Numbered from the stretch's first letter, positions 34,474 to 43,611 are shown. The stretch is 53,804 nt of DNA from [Clostridium] methylpentosum DSM 5476 (GCA_000158655.1 EQ973338.1:4283-58086), one strand, 5' to 3'. Notes: generated by a model from the sequence alone, not told the origin. Program-made: numbers and translations.

Positions 34474-35097
34474 CTATTGATTGTATGAAAGCTCAAATGC
34501 TTTTAAGTTGAGTTCCCGGAATTTTTCCGGCACTGTCTCCACAATCGCCTTCTCCCACTGCTCTTTGGGGAACTGGGAGTTCTTGGCGAGTTTGCCGATG
34601 AGCACGACGTTGACCGCCTTGACGCTGCCCGCCTCCTCTGCAACCGAAAACGCGTCAAAGTCAATGACGTCTGCTCCAGTCGCCTTGAGTTTGCCGATGA
34701 GGTCTTCGGGATAGCTCGCCGCACCGGTGATTACCGGCATGGGGTCGATCTGCTGTGTGTTGACAATGAGCTTGCCTCCCTTTTTGAGATAGGGCAGGTA
34801 GCGCGCCGCCTCGAGGGTTTCAAATGCGAGGATGGTATCGGCCTCCCCCTTCTCAATGACCGGGGAGTAAACCTCAGAGCCAAATTTTACATAGGTGACA
34901 ACCGAACCGCCGCGCTGGCTCATGCCGTGCACTTCACTGACCTTGACGTCAAATCCGTTTTGCTGAATGACGTTGCCGAGCAGGCGGGAGGCGAGCAGGG
35001 TGCCCTGTCCCCCGACGCCTACAATCATGATGCTCTTGACATCGCTTTTGTTTTCATATTCCGCGCCCAAACCGAAGGGGCTTGTTGTATTCGACAT
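34474..35097 (-). CDS. iorB: indolepyruvate:ferredoxin oxidoreductase beta subunit
   Basis: 207 residues, the 2-oxoacid:ferredoxin oxidoreductase gamma-type domain. IMIVGVGGQGTLLASRLLGN is the CoA/nucleotide-binding loop and EVHGMSQRGGSVVTYVKFG is family-typical. With IorA it oxidatively decarboxylates aryl pyruvates (from Trp, Phe, Tyr) to arylacetyl-CoA and reduces ferredoxin. Two nucleotides separate it from iorA, so the subunits are made together. Confidence 0.93.
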   Translation of the reverse strand: MSNTTSPFGLGAEYENKSDVKSIMIVGVGGQGTLLASRLLGNVIQQNGFDVKVSEVHGMSQRGGSVVTYVKFGSEVYSPVIEKGEADTILAFETLEAARYLPYLKKGGKLIVNTQQIDPMPVITGAASYPEDLIGKLKATGADVIDFDAFSVAEEAGSVKAVNVVLIGKLAKNSQFPKEQWEKAIVETVPEKFRELNLKAFELSYNQ

Positions 35098-35099
35098 AA

Positions 35100-36839
35100 T
35101 TACTTCTCCTCCTTGGATTTGATCGCGCCAAATTTACACATGCACTCGCACTGTCCGCAGCCGACACACTGGGTCTCGTCGATCAGGATATTGCCCTCCC
35201 GGATGCTGATGGCCGGGCAGCCGATTTTCAGACACATTTTGCACTTTTTGCAAGCCTCCTGGTCGATGTGCAGCGGCGGATTGTGTTTGACCCGCTTGAG
35301 CAGAGCACAGGCGCGGCGGGAGATGATGACTGAGGGCTCCTCGGTCTCGAGTTCCTCTTTGATGCCCGCATAGGTGGCGTCGATATCATAGGGGTCCACC
35401 ACCTTGACCCGCTTGATGCCGACCGCCCTCACAAGCGCCTCGAGGTCAACCGCTGAAGTCGGATCGCCCTTAATGGTGTAGCCGGTCGTGGGATTTTCCT
35501 GGTGTCCGGTCATGCCGGTGATCGAGTTGTCCATGATGATGACAACCGCGTTGCCCTGGTTGTAGGCGATGTCGATGAGGCCGGTAATACCCGAGTGGAT
35601 AAAGGTCGAGTCGCCGATGACCGCGACCGCCTTCTTTCCCTTTTCCACCCCGACGCCCTTGTTGTAACCGTGCACGCCCGAGATCGACGCGCCCATGCAG
35701 ACGCACAGATCAATCGCCTGGAGAGGGGCCGCGGCGCCGAGAGTGTAGCAGCCGATGTCGCCGCTGACGTAAACCCCGAGCTTCTTGAGGGAGTAGAACA
35801 CCCCGCGGTGGGGACAGCCCGCGCACATGACGGGAGGACGGCCGGGGATCGGCTCATCGAGTGTGTAGATGTCCGGGGAGATGCCGAGAATTTTTTCTTT
35901 TATTATTGTCTGGGAGTACTCTCCACAGAACGAAAATGCCTCCTTGCCGATGACGTCGATGCCGTGCTTTTTGCAGTGGGTTTCAATGAAGTCGTCGAGC
36001 TCCTCGAAGACAAACACCTTTTCGCAATTTGCGGCAAACTCCTTGAGGAGGCCTACCGGCATCGGATAAGCAAGGCCCAGCTTGAGGATATTGACGTTGT
36101 CGCCCAGCGCCTCCTTGGCGTAGTTGTAAGATGTACCCGAGGTGATGACACCAATTTTGGAGCCGTTGTCCTCTACCCGGTTGAGATCGGTGGTTTCAGC
36201 GAATTCGGTGAGGTCGAGCAGCCGCTGTTCCACCACCACATGGCGCTTGACCGCCATAGCCGGCATCATAACATTTTTGGGGATGTTCTTTTCATACGGT
36301 TTCGCAGCCACTTCAAGTCGTTCGCTCAGGGAGCAGAGGCTGCGGGAGTGGGAGACGCGGGTGGAAAGCCTCAGAATGACCGGGGTGTCAAACCGCTCGG
36401 AAATCTCATAGGCGAGCTTGGTAAACAGCAGGCATTCGGCCGAGTTGGACGGCTCGAGCATCGGGACTTTGGAACCCTTTGCATGGTTGCGGCTGTCCTG
36501 TTCGTTCTGGGACGAATGCATTCCAGGATCGTCCGCCACCGCAATCACAAGGCCGGCGTTGACGCCGATGTAGGACAAGGTGTACAGCGGATCAGCCGCC
36601 ACGTTGAGGCCGACGTGCTTCATTGCGGTAAACGAGCGCTTGCCCGCCACCGATGCGCCAATCGCCACTTCCAGGGCCACCTTTTCGTTGGATGCCCACT
36701 CGCAGTAGAGTTCGTCATAAGTCGCCGCGTATTCGGTGATTTCGGTACTCGGGGTGCCCGGATAGCTCGATACAACCGCTACACCGGCTTCATACAGCCC
36801 TCTGGCAACCGCTTCGTTGCCCAAAAGCAATTCTTTCAT
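35100..36839 (-). CDS. iorA: indolepyruvate:ferredoxin oxidoreductase alpha subunit
   Basis: 579 residues. The N-terminal domain (about 1-190, LGNEAVARGLYEAGVAVVSS) binds the TPP pyrimidine. The central/C-terminal TPP domain has the GDIGCYTLG and GDSTFIHSG motifs with the NQGNAVVIIMDNS metal site. Two [4Fe-4S] clusters sit at the end (CKKCKMCLKIGCP and CVGCGQCECMCKFG). The start is the ATG eight nucleotides after GGAGG; a longer in-frame start at 36875 lies inside the hairpin repeats and is unlikely. Confidence 0.94.
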   Translation of the reverse strand: MKELLLGNEAVARGLYEAGVAVVSSYPGTPSTEITEYAATYDELYCEWASNEKVALEVAIGASVAGKRSFTAMKHVGLNVAADPLYTLSYIGVNAGLVIAVADDPGMHSSQNEQDSRNHAKGSKVPMLEPSNSAECLLFTKLAYEISERFDTPVILRLSTRVSHSRSLCSLSERLEVAAKPYEKNIPKNVMMPAMAVKRHVVVEQRLLDLTEFAETTDLNRVEDNGSKIGVITSGTSYNYAKEALGDNVNILKLGLAYPMPVGLLKEFAANCEKVFVFEELDDFIETHCKKHGIDVIGKEAFSFCGEYSQTIIKEKILGISPDIYTLDEPIPGRPPVMCAGCPHRGVFYSLKKLGVYVSGDIGCYTLGAAAPLQAIDLCVCMGASISGVHGYNKGVGVEKGKKAVAVIGDSTFIHSGITGLIDIAYNQGNAVVIIMDNSITGMTGHQENPTTGYTIKGDPTSAVDLEALVRAVGIKRVKVVDPYDIDATYAGIKEELETEEPSVIISRRACALLKRVKHNPPLHIDQEACKKCKMCLKIGCPAISIREGNILIDETQCVGCGQCECMCKFGAIKSKEEK

Positions 36840-36874
36840 TCTTTGTTCCTCCAAAACGTGATTGATTCGGTGCA

Positions 36875-37046
36875 CTGGGACGCTGTCCCAGACCCTGCTT
36901 AGGAGGCCTTTTGAAAAAGGCCTCCTAAGAACCCCCGAAAACTTTAGATTACGTCCATCTTGAGATGGGCGTAATCTAAAGTTCTTGGAGATTGTTAAGG
37001 GGCTTCTTTCAAGAAGCCCCTTAACCGGGGTTTGAGGCAGAGCCCC
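36875..37046. repeat. array of five intergenic hairpins
   Basis: Between the second PaaK gene and iorA: 36875-36891 (CTGGGAC/GTCCCAG), 36898-36929 (15-bp perfect stem), 36940-36983 (14-bp stem enclosing CCATCT/AGATGG), 36994-37025 (15-bp perfect stem) and a weaker 37027-37046 (GGGG/CCCC). None has a strong U-tract on the minus strand. They look like a composite palindromic repeat rather than terminators. Confidence 0.85.
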
Positions 37047-37058
37047 ACAGCACAGGTT

Positions 37059-38357
37059 CTATGCGTTGCGCAGGTCGACGATGCGTTTGGCTTTGCCCTC
37101 GAAGCGTTCGAGCGATTTCGGCTGCACGAGGGAGACCTTGACGTCAAGGCGGAGCACCTCGCGCAGTTTTTCGCGGATCTGGTGCTGCAAATCCTCGAGT
37201 TCCTTGTAGCGCTCGAGCAGGCTGCCGTCGATGAGTTCGACCTTGATTTCCAGGGTGTCACGGCATTTGTCGTCCCGTCGGATGATGAGCTGGTAATGTG
37301 CGCCGATTTGCGGGAAGGTGACGAGCACGCTCTCGATCTGGGAGGGGAAAACGTTGACCCCTTTGATTTTGAGCATGTCGTCGGAACGCCCCTTGACCTT
37401 TTCCATGCGGGCGTGGGTTCTACCGCAGGGACAAGGCTCATAGGATATTCTTGTGATATCCTTGGTGCGGTAACGGATCATGGGCTGGCCCTCTTTGGTG
37501 AGGGTGGTCACCACGAGCTCCCCTTCCTCGCCCCGCGGTTTGACCTCGAGGGTTTTGCTGTCGATGATCTCGGGGAGGAAGTGGTCCTCCGCAAAGTGGA
37601 GCCCGGTCCGGCAGCTGCACTCCCCGGCCACGCCGGGGCCGTTGAGCTCGGTGAGGCCGTAGTTGTCCGTCGCGCGCAGGCTGCCGAAGTTTTCTTCAAT
37701 TCTGCGGGCGAATTCCGGGGTGCTCCCCTCTGAGCCAAACAGGCCGATTTTGAGCTTGTCAAGTTTGACGCCCTGGTCCTTGGCCACCTCGCTGATGTAC
37801 ATGGCGTAGGAAGGGGTGGCAACGAGCGCAGTCACCCCGAGGTCCTGCATGAGCATAATCTGGCGCGCGGTGTTGCCCGACGATGCGGGGATGACGTCGC
37901 ATCCAATTTTTTCTAATCCGTAGTGCAGGCCGAGCGCGCCGGTGAACAGCCCGTAGCCAAAGGCGATCTGCACCACATCGTGCTTGGTGATGCCAACGGC
38001 CACGCAGAGCCGTGCCACCTGGTCGGCCCAGTTGTCGAGGTCGTTTTTGGTGTACAGCCCGACGATTGGCTTTCCGGTCGTACCGGAAGACGCATGGGTG
38101 CGCACAATGTCTTTTTGTTTTGCCGCCCGGAGCCCATAGGGGTAGTTGTCCCGCAGGTCGTCCTTTGTGGTATATGGGAAATACTGGATGTCGGAAAGGG
38201 TTTTAATCTTGTCAGCGCTGAGTCCCAGCTCTTTAAACTTCTTATGGTAGAATTCGACGTTTTGATCGGCGTAGTCCACCGTCCATTTCAGACGTTCGAG
38301 CTGCAGCTTTTCGATCTCTTTTCTGGACATAGTCTCTATTTTTTTCTGCCAAAACAT
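37059..38357 (-). CDS. phenylacetate-CoA ligase-like enzyme 2
   Basis: 432 residues, PaaK family, with THASSGTTGKPIVGLYT (ATP loop), FGYGLFTGALGLHYG, YGLTELNGPGVA, RYRTKDITRI and the RSDDMLKIKGVNVFPSQIE hinge, plus the C-terminal lysine in GKAKRIVDLR. First gene of the operon, with its own promoter. Two different ligases around one Ior suggest two substrates (for example indole- and phenyl/hydroxyphenyl-acetate) or two directions; the sequence cannot decide. Confidence 0.9.
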   Translation of the reverse strand: MFWQKKIETMSRKEIEKLQLERLKWTVDYADQNVEFYHKKFKELGLSADKIKTLSDIQYFPYTTKDDLRDNYPYGLRAAKQKDIVRTHASSGTTGKPIVGLYTKNDLDNWADQVARLCVAVGITKHDVVQIAFGYGLFTGALGLHYGLEKIGCDVIPASSGNTARQIMLMQDLGVTALVATPSYAMYISEVAKDQGVKLDKLKIGLFGSEGSTPEFARRIEENFGSLRATDNYGLTELNGPGVAGECSCRTGLHFAEDHFLPEIIDSKTLEVKPRGEEGELVVTTLTKEGQPMIRYRTKDITRISYEPCPCGRTHARMEKVKGRSDDMLKIKGVNVFPSQIESVLVTFPQIGAHYQLIIRRDDKCRDTLEIKVELIDGSLLERYKELEDLQHQIREKLREVLRLDVKVSLVQPKSLERFEGKAKRIVDLRNA

Positions 38358-38392
38358 GTCTCTTATCTCCTTGTTTTTACATATACTTTATA

Positions 38393-38421
38393 ATTTTACC
38401 ACGACAATTGTTGAAAATCAA
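38393..38421 (-). promoter_or_regulatory. sigma-A promoter of the PaaK/Ior operon
   Basis: Minus strand: TTGATT (38421-38416), 17-nt spacer, TAAAAT (38398-38393), about 35 nt before the start of the second ligase gene. Confidence 0.65.
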
Positions 38422-38565
38422 CTAATAATCAAATTTATTGGATATATCGATATTTTGAAGGTCGAAAACTGGTAAGTTCAGCCAAAAAATAACGGCTATA
38501 TAATGTAGGATTGTGTCATAACCTTTCGATGTATAAAAAAATTATAAATAATTGTGTTTTTATGT

Positions 38566-38593
38566 TTGTTTTTATAAAATTTTGTGGTAAAAT
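38566..38593 (+). promoter_or_regulatory. probable promoter of hydCBA
   Basis: TAAAAT (38588-38593) with TTGTTT (38566-38571) 16 nt upstream, in a very AT-rich 230-bp spacer between divergent operons. The -35 box is weak, so placement is tentative. Confidence 0.45.
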
Positions 38594-38653
38594 AGAATGT
38601 AATTGAGGTGCAATTTCAATGATTTAACATATGAAGTGGAGGACTCAGATGAA

Positions 38654-39172
38654 ATGAAAAAACGAATCAGTTCGATTCCGTTTAAAGGAACGGAAGAACA
38701 AGCCCAGCGCCTACAGGCCGTGATTGAAAAGTACAAAGACGTGCCGGGCGCAAACATGCCTGTTTTACAGGAAGCGCAGGAGATTTACGGCTACCTGCCC
38801 ATTGAAGTGCAGTCGATGATCGCAGAGGGACTCGGCGTTCCGATCGAGACACTCTACGGCATCACCACCTTCTACTCCCAATTTTCTCTTTCTCCGAAAG
38901 GAAAATACAACATCTCTGTCTGCATGGGCACCGCATGCTATGTCAAAGGTTCGGGCGCACTGCTCGATCGCATCACCAAACGCCTCGGCATCCAGCCGGA
39001 AGAGACGACGTCGGACGGCCGGTTCTCGCTGACCGCCTGCCGCTGCATTGGCGCGTGCGGACTCGCCCCGGTTCTCACCATCAACGACGAGGTGTATGGC
39101 CGGCTGACAGTGGACGACATCGACGGCATCCTGGACAAATATATGAATGACGGAGAGGAGGAAGAGGCATGA
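38654..39172 (+). CDS. hydC: electron-bifurcating hydrogenase subunit HydC (NuoE-like)
   Basis: 172 residues, thioredoxin-like [2Fe-2S] protein of the NuoE/HydC family; ligands are C in VCMGTACYVKG (two Cys) and in CRCIGACGLAP (two Cys). It relays electrons between the NADH-binding HydB and HydA. The ATG chosen is 11 nt after GGAGG; an upstream TTG at 38603 would add 17 residues. Its end overlaps hydB by 4 nt (ATGA), indicating coupled translation. Confidence 0.92.
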   Translation: MKKRISSIPFKGTEEQAQRLQAVIEKYKDVPGANMPVLQEAQEIYGYLPIEVQSMIAEGLGVPIETLYGITTFYSQFSLSPKGKYNISVCMGTACYVKGSGALLDRITKRLGIQPEETTSDGRFSLTACRCIGACGLAPVLTINDEVYGRLTVDDIDGILDKYMNDGEEEEA

Positions 39173-41055
39173 AAACAATGGCAGAACTGCAGGAAATCCG
39201 CGAGCGCGTCGGCAAAATGATCAGCCTGCGCGAGGAAAACAGCGAACCGGTTGAAATCACCAAAGGGATGTACCGCTCTCAGGTACTCGTTTGCGGTGGT
39301 ACGGGATGTACCTCTTCCAATGCGGAAAAGATTATTTCCACACTGAAAGAGGAACTTGAAAAACAAGGACTGACCGACGAGGTTCAGGTTGTCCGCACCG
39401 GCTGCTTTGGCCTGTGCGCACTCGGTCCGATCATGATTGTCTACCCCGAGGGCTCGTTCTACAGCATGGTCAAGGTGGAGGATATCCCCGAGATCGTCGA
39501 ACAGCATCTCAAAAACGGCATCATTGTCACCCGGCTGCTCTACCAAGAGACGGTGACTGAGGACGGGGTCAAATCCCTCAACGAAACGCCGTTCTATGCA
39601 AAACAGATGCGCATCGCGCTGCGCAACTGCGGCGCGATTGACCCAGAAAACATCGACGAATACATAGCCCGCGGCGGCTACCTAGCGATTGAGAAATGTC
39701 TCAGCGAGATGACGCCTGCACAGGTCATTGAGACAGTGAAAGCCTCCGGCCTGCGCGGACGGGGCGGCGGCGGCTTCCCCACCGGCATCAAATGGGGTCT
39801 GGCGGCACAGAACAAGGCAGATCAGAAATACGTCTGCTGTAACGCCGACGAAGGCGACCCGGGTGCGTTCATGGACCGCTCGATCCTCGAAGGCGACCCC
39901 CACGCTGTCATCGAGGCGATGTCAATCGCAGGCTACGCAATCGGCGCGACCCAAGGCTATGTCTACGTCCGCGCGGAATACCCCATCGCTGTACATAGAC
40001 TCCGAGTTGCAATTGAACAGGCGCGCGAGTACGGCCTCCTCGGCGACAACGTGCTCGGCACCGGCTTTAAATTTGATATGGACATCCGTCTCGGCGCAGG
40101 CGCGTTCGTCTGCGGCGAGGAGACCGCGCTCATGACCTCCATCGAAGGCAAGCGCGGCGAGCCCCGTCCCCGCCCCCCCTATCCGGCGGTCAAGGGCCTG
40201 TTTGAAAAACCGACTATTCTCAACAACGTAGAAACCTACGCCAACATTCCGCAGATCATCCTCAAAGGGGCCGACTGGTTCAACTCAATCGGAACCAAAG
40301 GCTCGACCGGCACCAAGGTCTTCGCCCTCGGCGGCAAGATCAACCACACCGGGCTTGTCGAGGTCCCAATGGGCACCACCCTGCGCACCATCGTCGAGGA
40401 GATCGGCGGCGGCATCCCGAGCGGCCGGCCCTTTAAGGCGGCTCAGATGGGCGGCCCCTCTGGCGGCTGCGTCCCGGCGGAATACCTCGATGTCCCGATC
40501 GACTACGACTCTCTCATCGAGATCGGCGCCATGATGGGCTCGGGCGGACTCATCGTCATGGACGACACCACCTGCATGGTCGACATCGCGAAGTTCTTCC
40601 TCGAATTCACCGTTGACGAATCCTGCGGAAAGTGCACCCCCTGCCGCATCGGCACCAAGCGCCTGCTTGAGCTGCTCGACCGTATCAGCCGCGGCGAGGG
40701 CACGATGGAATCCCTCGAGGAGATTGAGGACCTCAGCCAGCACATCAAAAACTCTGCGCTCTGCGCTCTCGGCCAGACCGCTCCGAACCCGGTTCTCTCC
40801 ACCCTCAAATTCTTCCGCAATGAGTACGTCGCCCACGTCAAGGACCGCAAGTGCCCGGCCGGCGTCTGCAAAGACCTGCTGCAGTACGAGATTCTCGAAG
40901 ACAAGTGTAAGGGCTGTACCCTCTGCGCCCGCAACTGCCCGGTCAATGCGATTACGGGAACCGTCAAGAACCCGCACAAGATCGACCCGGCCAAGTGCAT
41001 CAAATGCGGCGCCTGTATGGAGCGCTGCAAATTTAACGCGATTGTAGTAAAGTAG
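39169..41055 (+). CDS. hydB: electron-bifurcating hydrogenase subunit HydB (NuoF-like)
   Basis: 628 residues. The N-terminal [2Fe-2S] thioredoxin-like part (about 35-125, CGGTGCTSS and CFGLCALGP) is followed by the NuoF core: GLRGRGGGGFPTGIKWG (NADH/FMN loop) and CNADEGDPGAFMDR, with the [4Fe-4S] motif ESCGKCTPCRIGTKR. Two ferredoxin-type clusters close the protein (CKGCTLCARNCP, CIKCGACMERCK). It binds NAD(H) and FMN and is the bifurcation site together with HydA. Full length for the family. Confidence 0.95.
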   Translation: MKTMAELQEIRERVGKMISLREENSEPVEITKGMYRSQVLVCGGTGCTSSNAEKIISTLKEELEKQGLTDEVQVVRTGCFGLCALGPIMIVYPEGSFYSMVKVEDIPEIVEQHLKNGIIVTRLLYQETVTEDGVKSLNETPFYAKQMRIALRNCGAIDPENIDEYIARGGYLAIEKCLSEMTPAQVIETVKASGLRGRGGGGFPTGIKWGLAAQNKADQKYVCCNADEGDPGAFMDRSILEGDPHAVIEAMSIAGYAIGATQGYVYVRAEYPIAVHRLRVAIEQAREYGLLGDNVLGTGFKFDMDIRLGAGAFVCGEETALMTSIEGKRGEPRPRPPYPAVKGLFEKPTILNNVETYANIPQIILKGADWFNSIGTKGSTGTKVFALGGKINHTGLVEVPMGTTLRTIVEEIGGGIPSGRPFKAAQMGGPSGGCVPAEYLDVPIDYDSLIEIGAMMGSGGLIVMDDTTCMVDIAKFFLEFTVDESCGKCTPCRIGTKRLLELLDRISRGEGTMESLEEIEDLSQHIKNSALCALGQTAPNPVLSTLKFFRNEYVAHVKDRKCPAGVCKDLLQYEILEDKCKGCTLCARNCPVNAITGTVKNPHKIDPAKCIKCGACMERCKFNAIVVK

Positions 41056-41062
41056 GTGAGAA

Positions 41063-42811
41063 ATGATGGAAACTGTCAATATGAAAATTAACGGCATGCC
41101 GATTACCGTGCCGAAAAATTATACCATTTTGCAGGCAGCACGGGAGGCGGGCTTCAACATTCCCACCCTCTGCTACCTCAAAGAGATCAACGAGATCGGC
41201 GCTTGCCGCGTCTGCGTGGTCGAAGTAAAGGGCGCGCGCAGCCTTGTTGCGGCCTGTGTTTACCCCGTTTCGGAAGGGCTGGAGGTCTCCACCAACAGCC
41301 TCAAGGTGCAGAAATCCCGCCGCACCACTCTCGAGCTCATCCTCTCCAACCACGACCGGAGATGCCTGAGCTGTTCTCGCAGCGGCGAGTGCGAGCTGCA
41401 GATCCTCTGCCGGGAGTACGGCGTGGAAGTCGAGCATCGTTTTGACGGCGCAAATCCTCGCGTCGAGCTCGATGCCTCGACCGACTACCTCGTGCGCGAC
41501 AACAACAAATGTATTCTCTGCCGGCGCTGTGTCGGCGCCTGCGCCGCCCAGACAACCGGCGTCATCGGCGTCAACGACCGCGGATTTGACACCAACATCG
41601 GCTGCGCCTTTAACACTGAACTCGGCAACGTCCCCTGCGTGGGCTGCGGCCAATGCATTGTCAACTGCCCGACCGGCGCGCTGCAGGAAAAAGACGATAC
41701 CACCAAGGTATGGGATGCGCTGCAGGACGAGAGCAAATACGTCATCGTCCACACCGCGCCTTCCATCCGCGCAACCCTCGGCGAATGCTTTAAAATGCCG
41801 ATCGGCACCAACGTCAAAGGCAAGATGGTCGCGGCGCTGCGCCGTCTCGGCTTCGACAAGGTATTTGACACCGACTTTGGCGCGGACCTCACCATTATGG
41901 AAGAGGCCAACGAGTTCATCGAGCGGGTGCAAAACGGCGGAAAGCTGCCGATGATCACCTCCTGCTCGCCGGGATGGATCAACTACTGCGAGCACTATTT
42001 CCCCGACATGCTCGACAACCTCTCAACCTGTAAATCTCCCCAGCAGATGACCGGCGCCATGATCAAGACCTGGTACGCCGAGCAAAACGGCCTTGACCCC
42101 AAAGACATTGTCGTTGTCTCGATCATGCCCTGCACTGCGAAAAAATATGAAATCCACCGCGCCGACCAGGATGCGGCGGGTTATCCCGACATCGACATCG
42201 TACTCACCACCCGGGAACTCGCCCGGATGATCAACCGTGCCCACATCAACTTTACAGATCTGCCGGACGAGGAGTTCGACCCGGCTCTCGGTATCACCAC
42301 CGGCGCAGGCGCGATCTTCGGCGCAACCGGCGGCGTTATGGAGGCGGCGCTCAGAACTGCAGCGGACTGGATCACCGGCAAGGACCTCTCGGTCATTGAC
42401 TACTACACCGATGTGCGTGGCACAGACGGCATTAAGACGGCGACCTATGACATCAAGGATCTGACTATCAAGGTCGGCGTTGCGAGCGGACTTGCAAATG
42501 CCAAAGAGCTGCTCAACCGCGTCCGTGAGGGTGAACACTTTGACTTTATTGAGATCATGTGCTGCCCCGGCGGCTGTGTCAACGGCGGCGGACAGCCCCT
42601 TCAGCCCTCCTCGATCTACAACTTCACCGACCTCAAGACCAAGCGCGCCAAAGCGCTCTACGACGAGGATAAGGAGCTGCCGATCCGCAAATCCCACAAG
42701 AGCCCGATCATTGAGAAACTCTACAAGGAGTACCTCGAAAAACCGGGTAGCCACAAGGCGCACGAGCTGCTGCACACCAGCTACTCCGCCAAGGTAAAAC
42801 CTGTCAAATAA
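41063..42811 (+). CDS. hydA: electron-bifurcating [FeFe]-hydrogenase catalytic subunit HydA
   Basis: 582 residues. Plant-type [2Fe-2S] domain (about 1-80), the His/Cys motif CLSCSRSGECELQ, two [4Fe-4S] motifs (CILCRRCVGACA, CVGCGQCIVNCP), then the H-cluster: L1 TSCSPGW, L2 MPCTAKKYE, L3 MCCPGGCVNGGGQP, and a C-terminal small-subunit-like region. With HydBC it makes H2 from NADH plus reduced ferredoxin, or the reverse. The AAATGATGG start follows GGTGAG; either of two adjacent ATGs may serve. It is distinct from the group B enzyme at 28.5 kb. Confidence 0.96.
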   Translation: MMETVNMKINGMPITVPKNYTILQAAREAGFNIPTLCYLKEINEIGACRVCVVEVKGARSLVAACVYPVSEGLEVSTNSLKVQKSRRTTLELILSNHDRRCLSCSRSGECELQILCREYGVEVEHRFDGANPRVELDASTDYLVRDNNKCILCRRCVGACAAQTTGVIGVNDRGFDTNIGCAFNTELGNVPCVGCGQCIVNCPTGALQEKDDTTKVWDALQDESKYVIVHTAPSIRATLGECFKMPIGTNVKGKMVAALRRLGFDKVFDTDFGADLTIMEEANEFIERVQNGGKLPMITSCSPGWINYCEHYFPDMLDNLSTCKSPQQMTGAMIKTWYAEQNGLDPKDIVVVSIMPCTAKKYEIHRADQDAAGYPDIDIVLTTRELARMINRAHINFTDLPDEEFDPALGITTGAGAIFGATGGVMEAALRTAADWITGKDLSVIDYYTDVRGTDGIKTATYDIKDLTIKVGVASGLANAKELLNRVREGEHFDFIEIMCCPGGCVNGGGQPLQPSSIYNFTDLKTKRAKALYDEDKELPIRKSHKSPIIEKLYKEYLEKPGSHKAHELLHTSYSAKVKPVK

Positions 42812-42813
42812 GC

Positions 42814-42853
42814 TCAAGACCTCCTGTGCCGAATGGCGCGGGAGGTCTTTTCA
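42814..42853 (+). terminator. terminator-like hairpin after hydA
   Basis: AAGACCTCC (about 42816-42824) pairs with GGAGGTCTT (42840-42848), followed by TTT. It lies before the ribosome site of the next gene, so some read-through is possible. Confidence 0.7.
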
Positions 42854-42868
42854 AAGGGGGAAGACAAC

Positions 42869-43561
42869 ATGGAAGTCATTCCATCCCGTGTCCTCAATGA
42901 ACTCTACATCTATCTGGACATTGGGTTTTTGCTGCTGCTTTTGGGCATCTTGCTCTTCACTAAGCGGTATCTCGCGGCGATTGCCGGGTTGTGCGGCGGG
43001 CTGCTCTATTTTCTCGTTGACTACGGAGGGTTTTATCTCCTACTCGGCACCCGGACAGTGGAAGGGGCGGACCCGTTTTGGTTTCTTCTCTGGATGAGCA
43101 TGAGCTACGGATTCACCAATTTTGTCTGGATCTGGTTGTGGCTTGACCGGGACGGACACACCCTCGAGTGGACGTTGCTCATCGTCTCGGGATGGGTGGC
43201 CACTGCACTGCTCAGCCAAAATTTCGGCCAGGGGTTCGGGACAATTTCAATTGCCCGCGGCACCGGGAGTTATCACGGGATCATGGCGCTCATCCTTTTT
43301 GTAGGGTACGCTCTTCTCTGCCTGCACAACATCCGCGGCAAGGGGGAGAAAATCAACCTCGTCTGGCTGCTGGCAACTGGCATCCTCGTCCAATTTTCCT
43401 GGGAGGCGGTTCTGCTCATCACCGGTATCCGCGCACAGGGCCTCGGCCCGCTCATCGTCGACTCGCTGATTGAAACCAACCTCGGCCTGCCCTATCTCTA
43501 TCTGATCCACCGGGCCATCAGCCGCAGGTTTCGGGAAGATACCAAAAGAATTCCCAGCTGA
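42869..43561 (+). CDS. hypothetical integral membrane protein
   Basis: 230 residues with about seven membrane segments (IGFLLLLLGILLFT, IAGLCGGLLYFLVDYGGFYLLL, FVWIWLWL, LLIVSGWVATALL, IMALILFVGYALL, LVWLLATGILVQFSWEAVLL). Conserved-looking polar residues (DYGGFY, FSWE) suggest a channel or enzyme in the membrane, but no family is recognised. The ATG follows AAAGGGGG by 8 nt. It is separated from hydA by a terminator-like hairpin and has its own terminator. Confidence 0.82.
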   Translation: MEVIPSRVLNELYIYLDIGFLLLLLGILLFTKRYLAAIAGLCGGLLYFLVDYGGFYLLLGTRTVEGADPFWFLLWMSMSYGFTNFVWIWLWLDRDGHTLEWTLLIVSGWVATALLSQNFGQGFGTISIARGTGSYHGIMALILFVGYALLCLHNIRGKGEKINLVWLLATGILVQFSWEAVLLITGIRAQGLGPLIVDSLIETNLGLPYLYLIHRAISRRFREDTKRIPS

Positions 43562-43567
43562 TAAATA

Positions 43568-43601
43568 TCCCCCGCTTGCTGAAGCGGGGGATTTCGTTTT
43601 T
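43568..43601 (+). terminator. rho-independent terminator of the membrane-protein gene
   Basis: TCCCCCGCTT (43568-43577) pairs with AAGCGGGGGA (43582-43591), followed by TTTCGTTTTT. Confidence 0.88.
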
Positions 43602-43611
43602 CGTTAAGACA

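Noticed and set aside
35502-36902. 466-codon plus-strand frame opposite iorA
   Set aside because: Antisense of a clear TPP enzyme with two ferredoxin-type cluster motifs.
36875-37046. CRISPR-like repeat array
   Set aside because: The hairpins differ from each other in sequence and there are no regular spacers.
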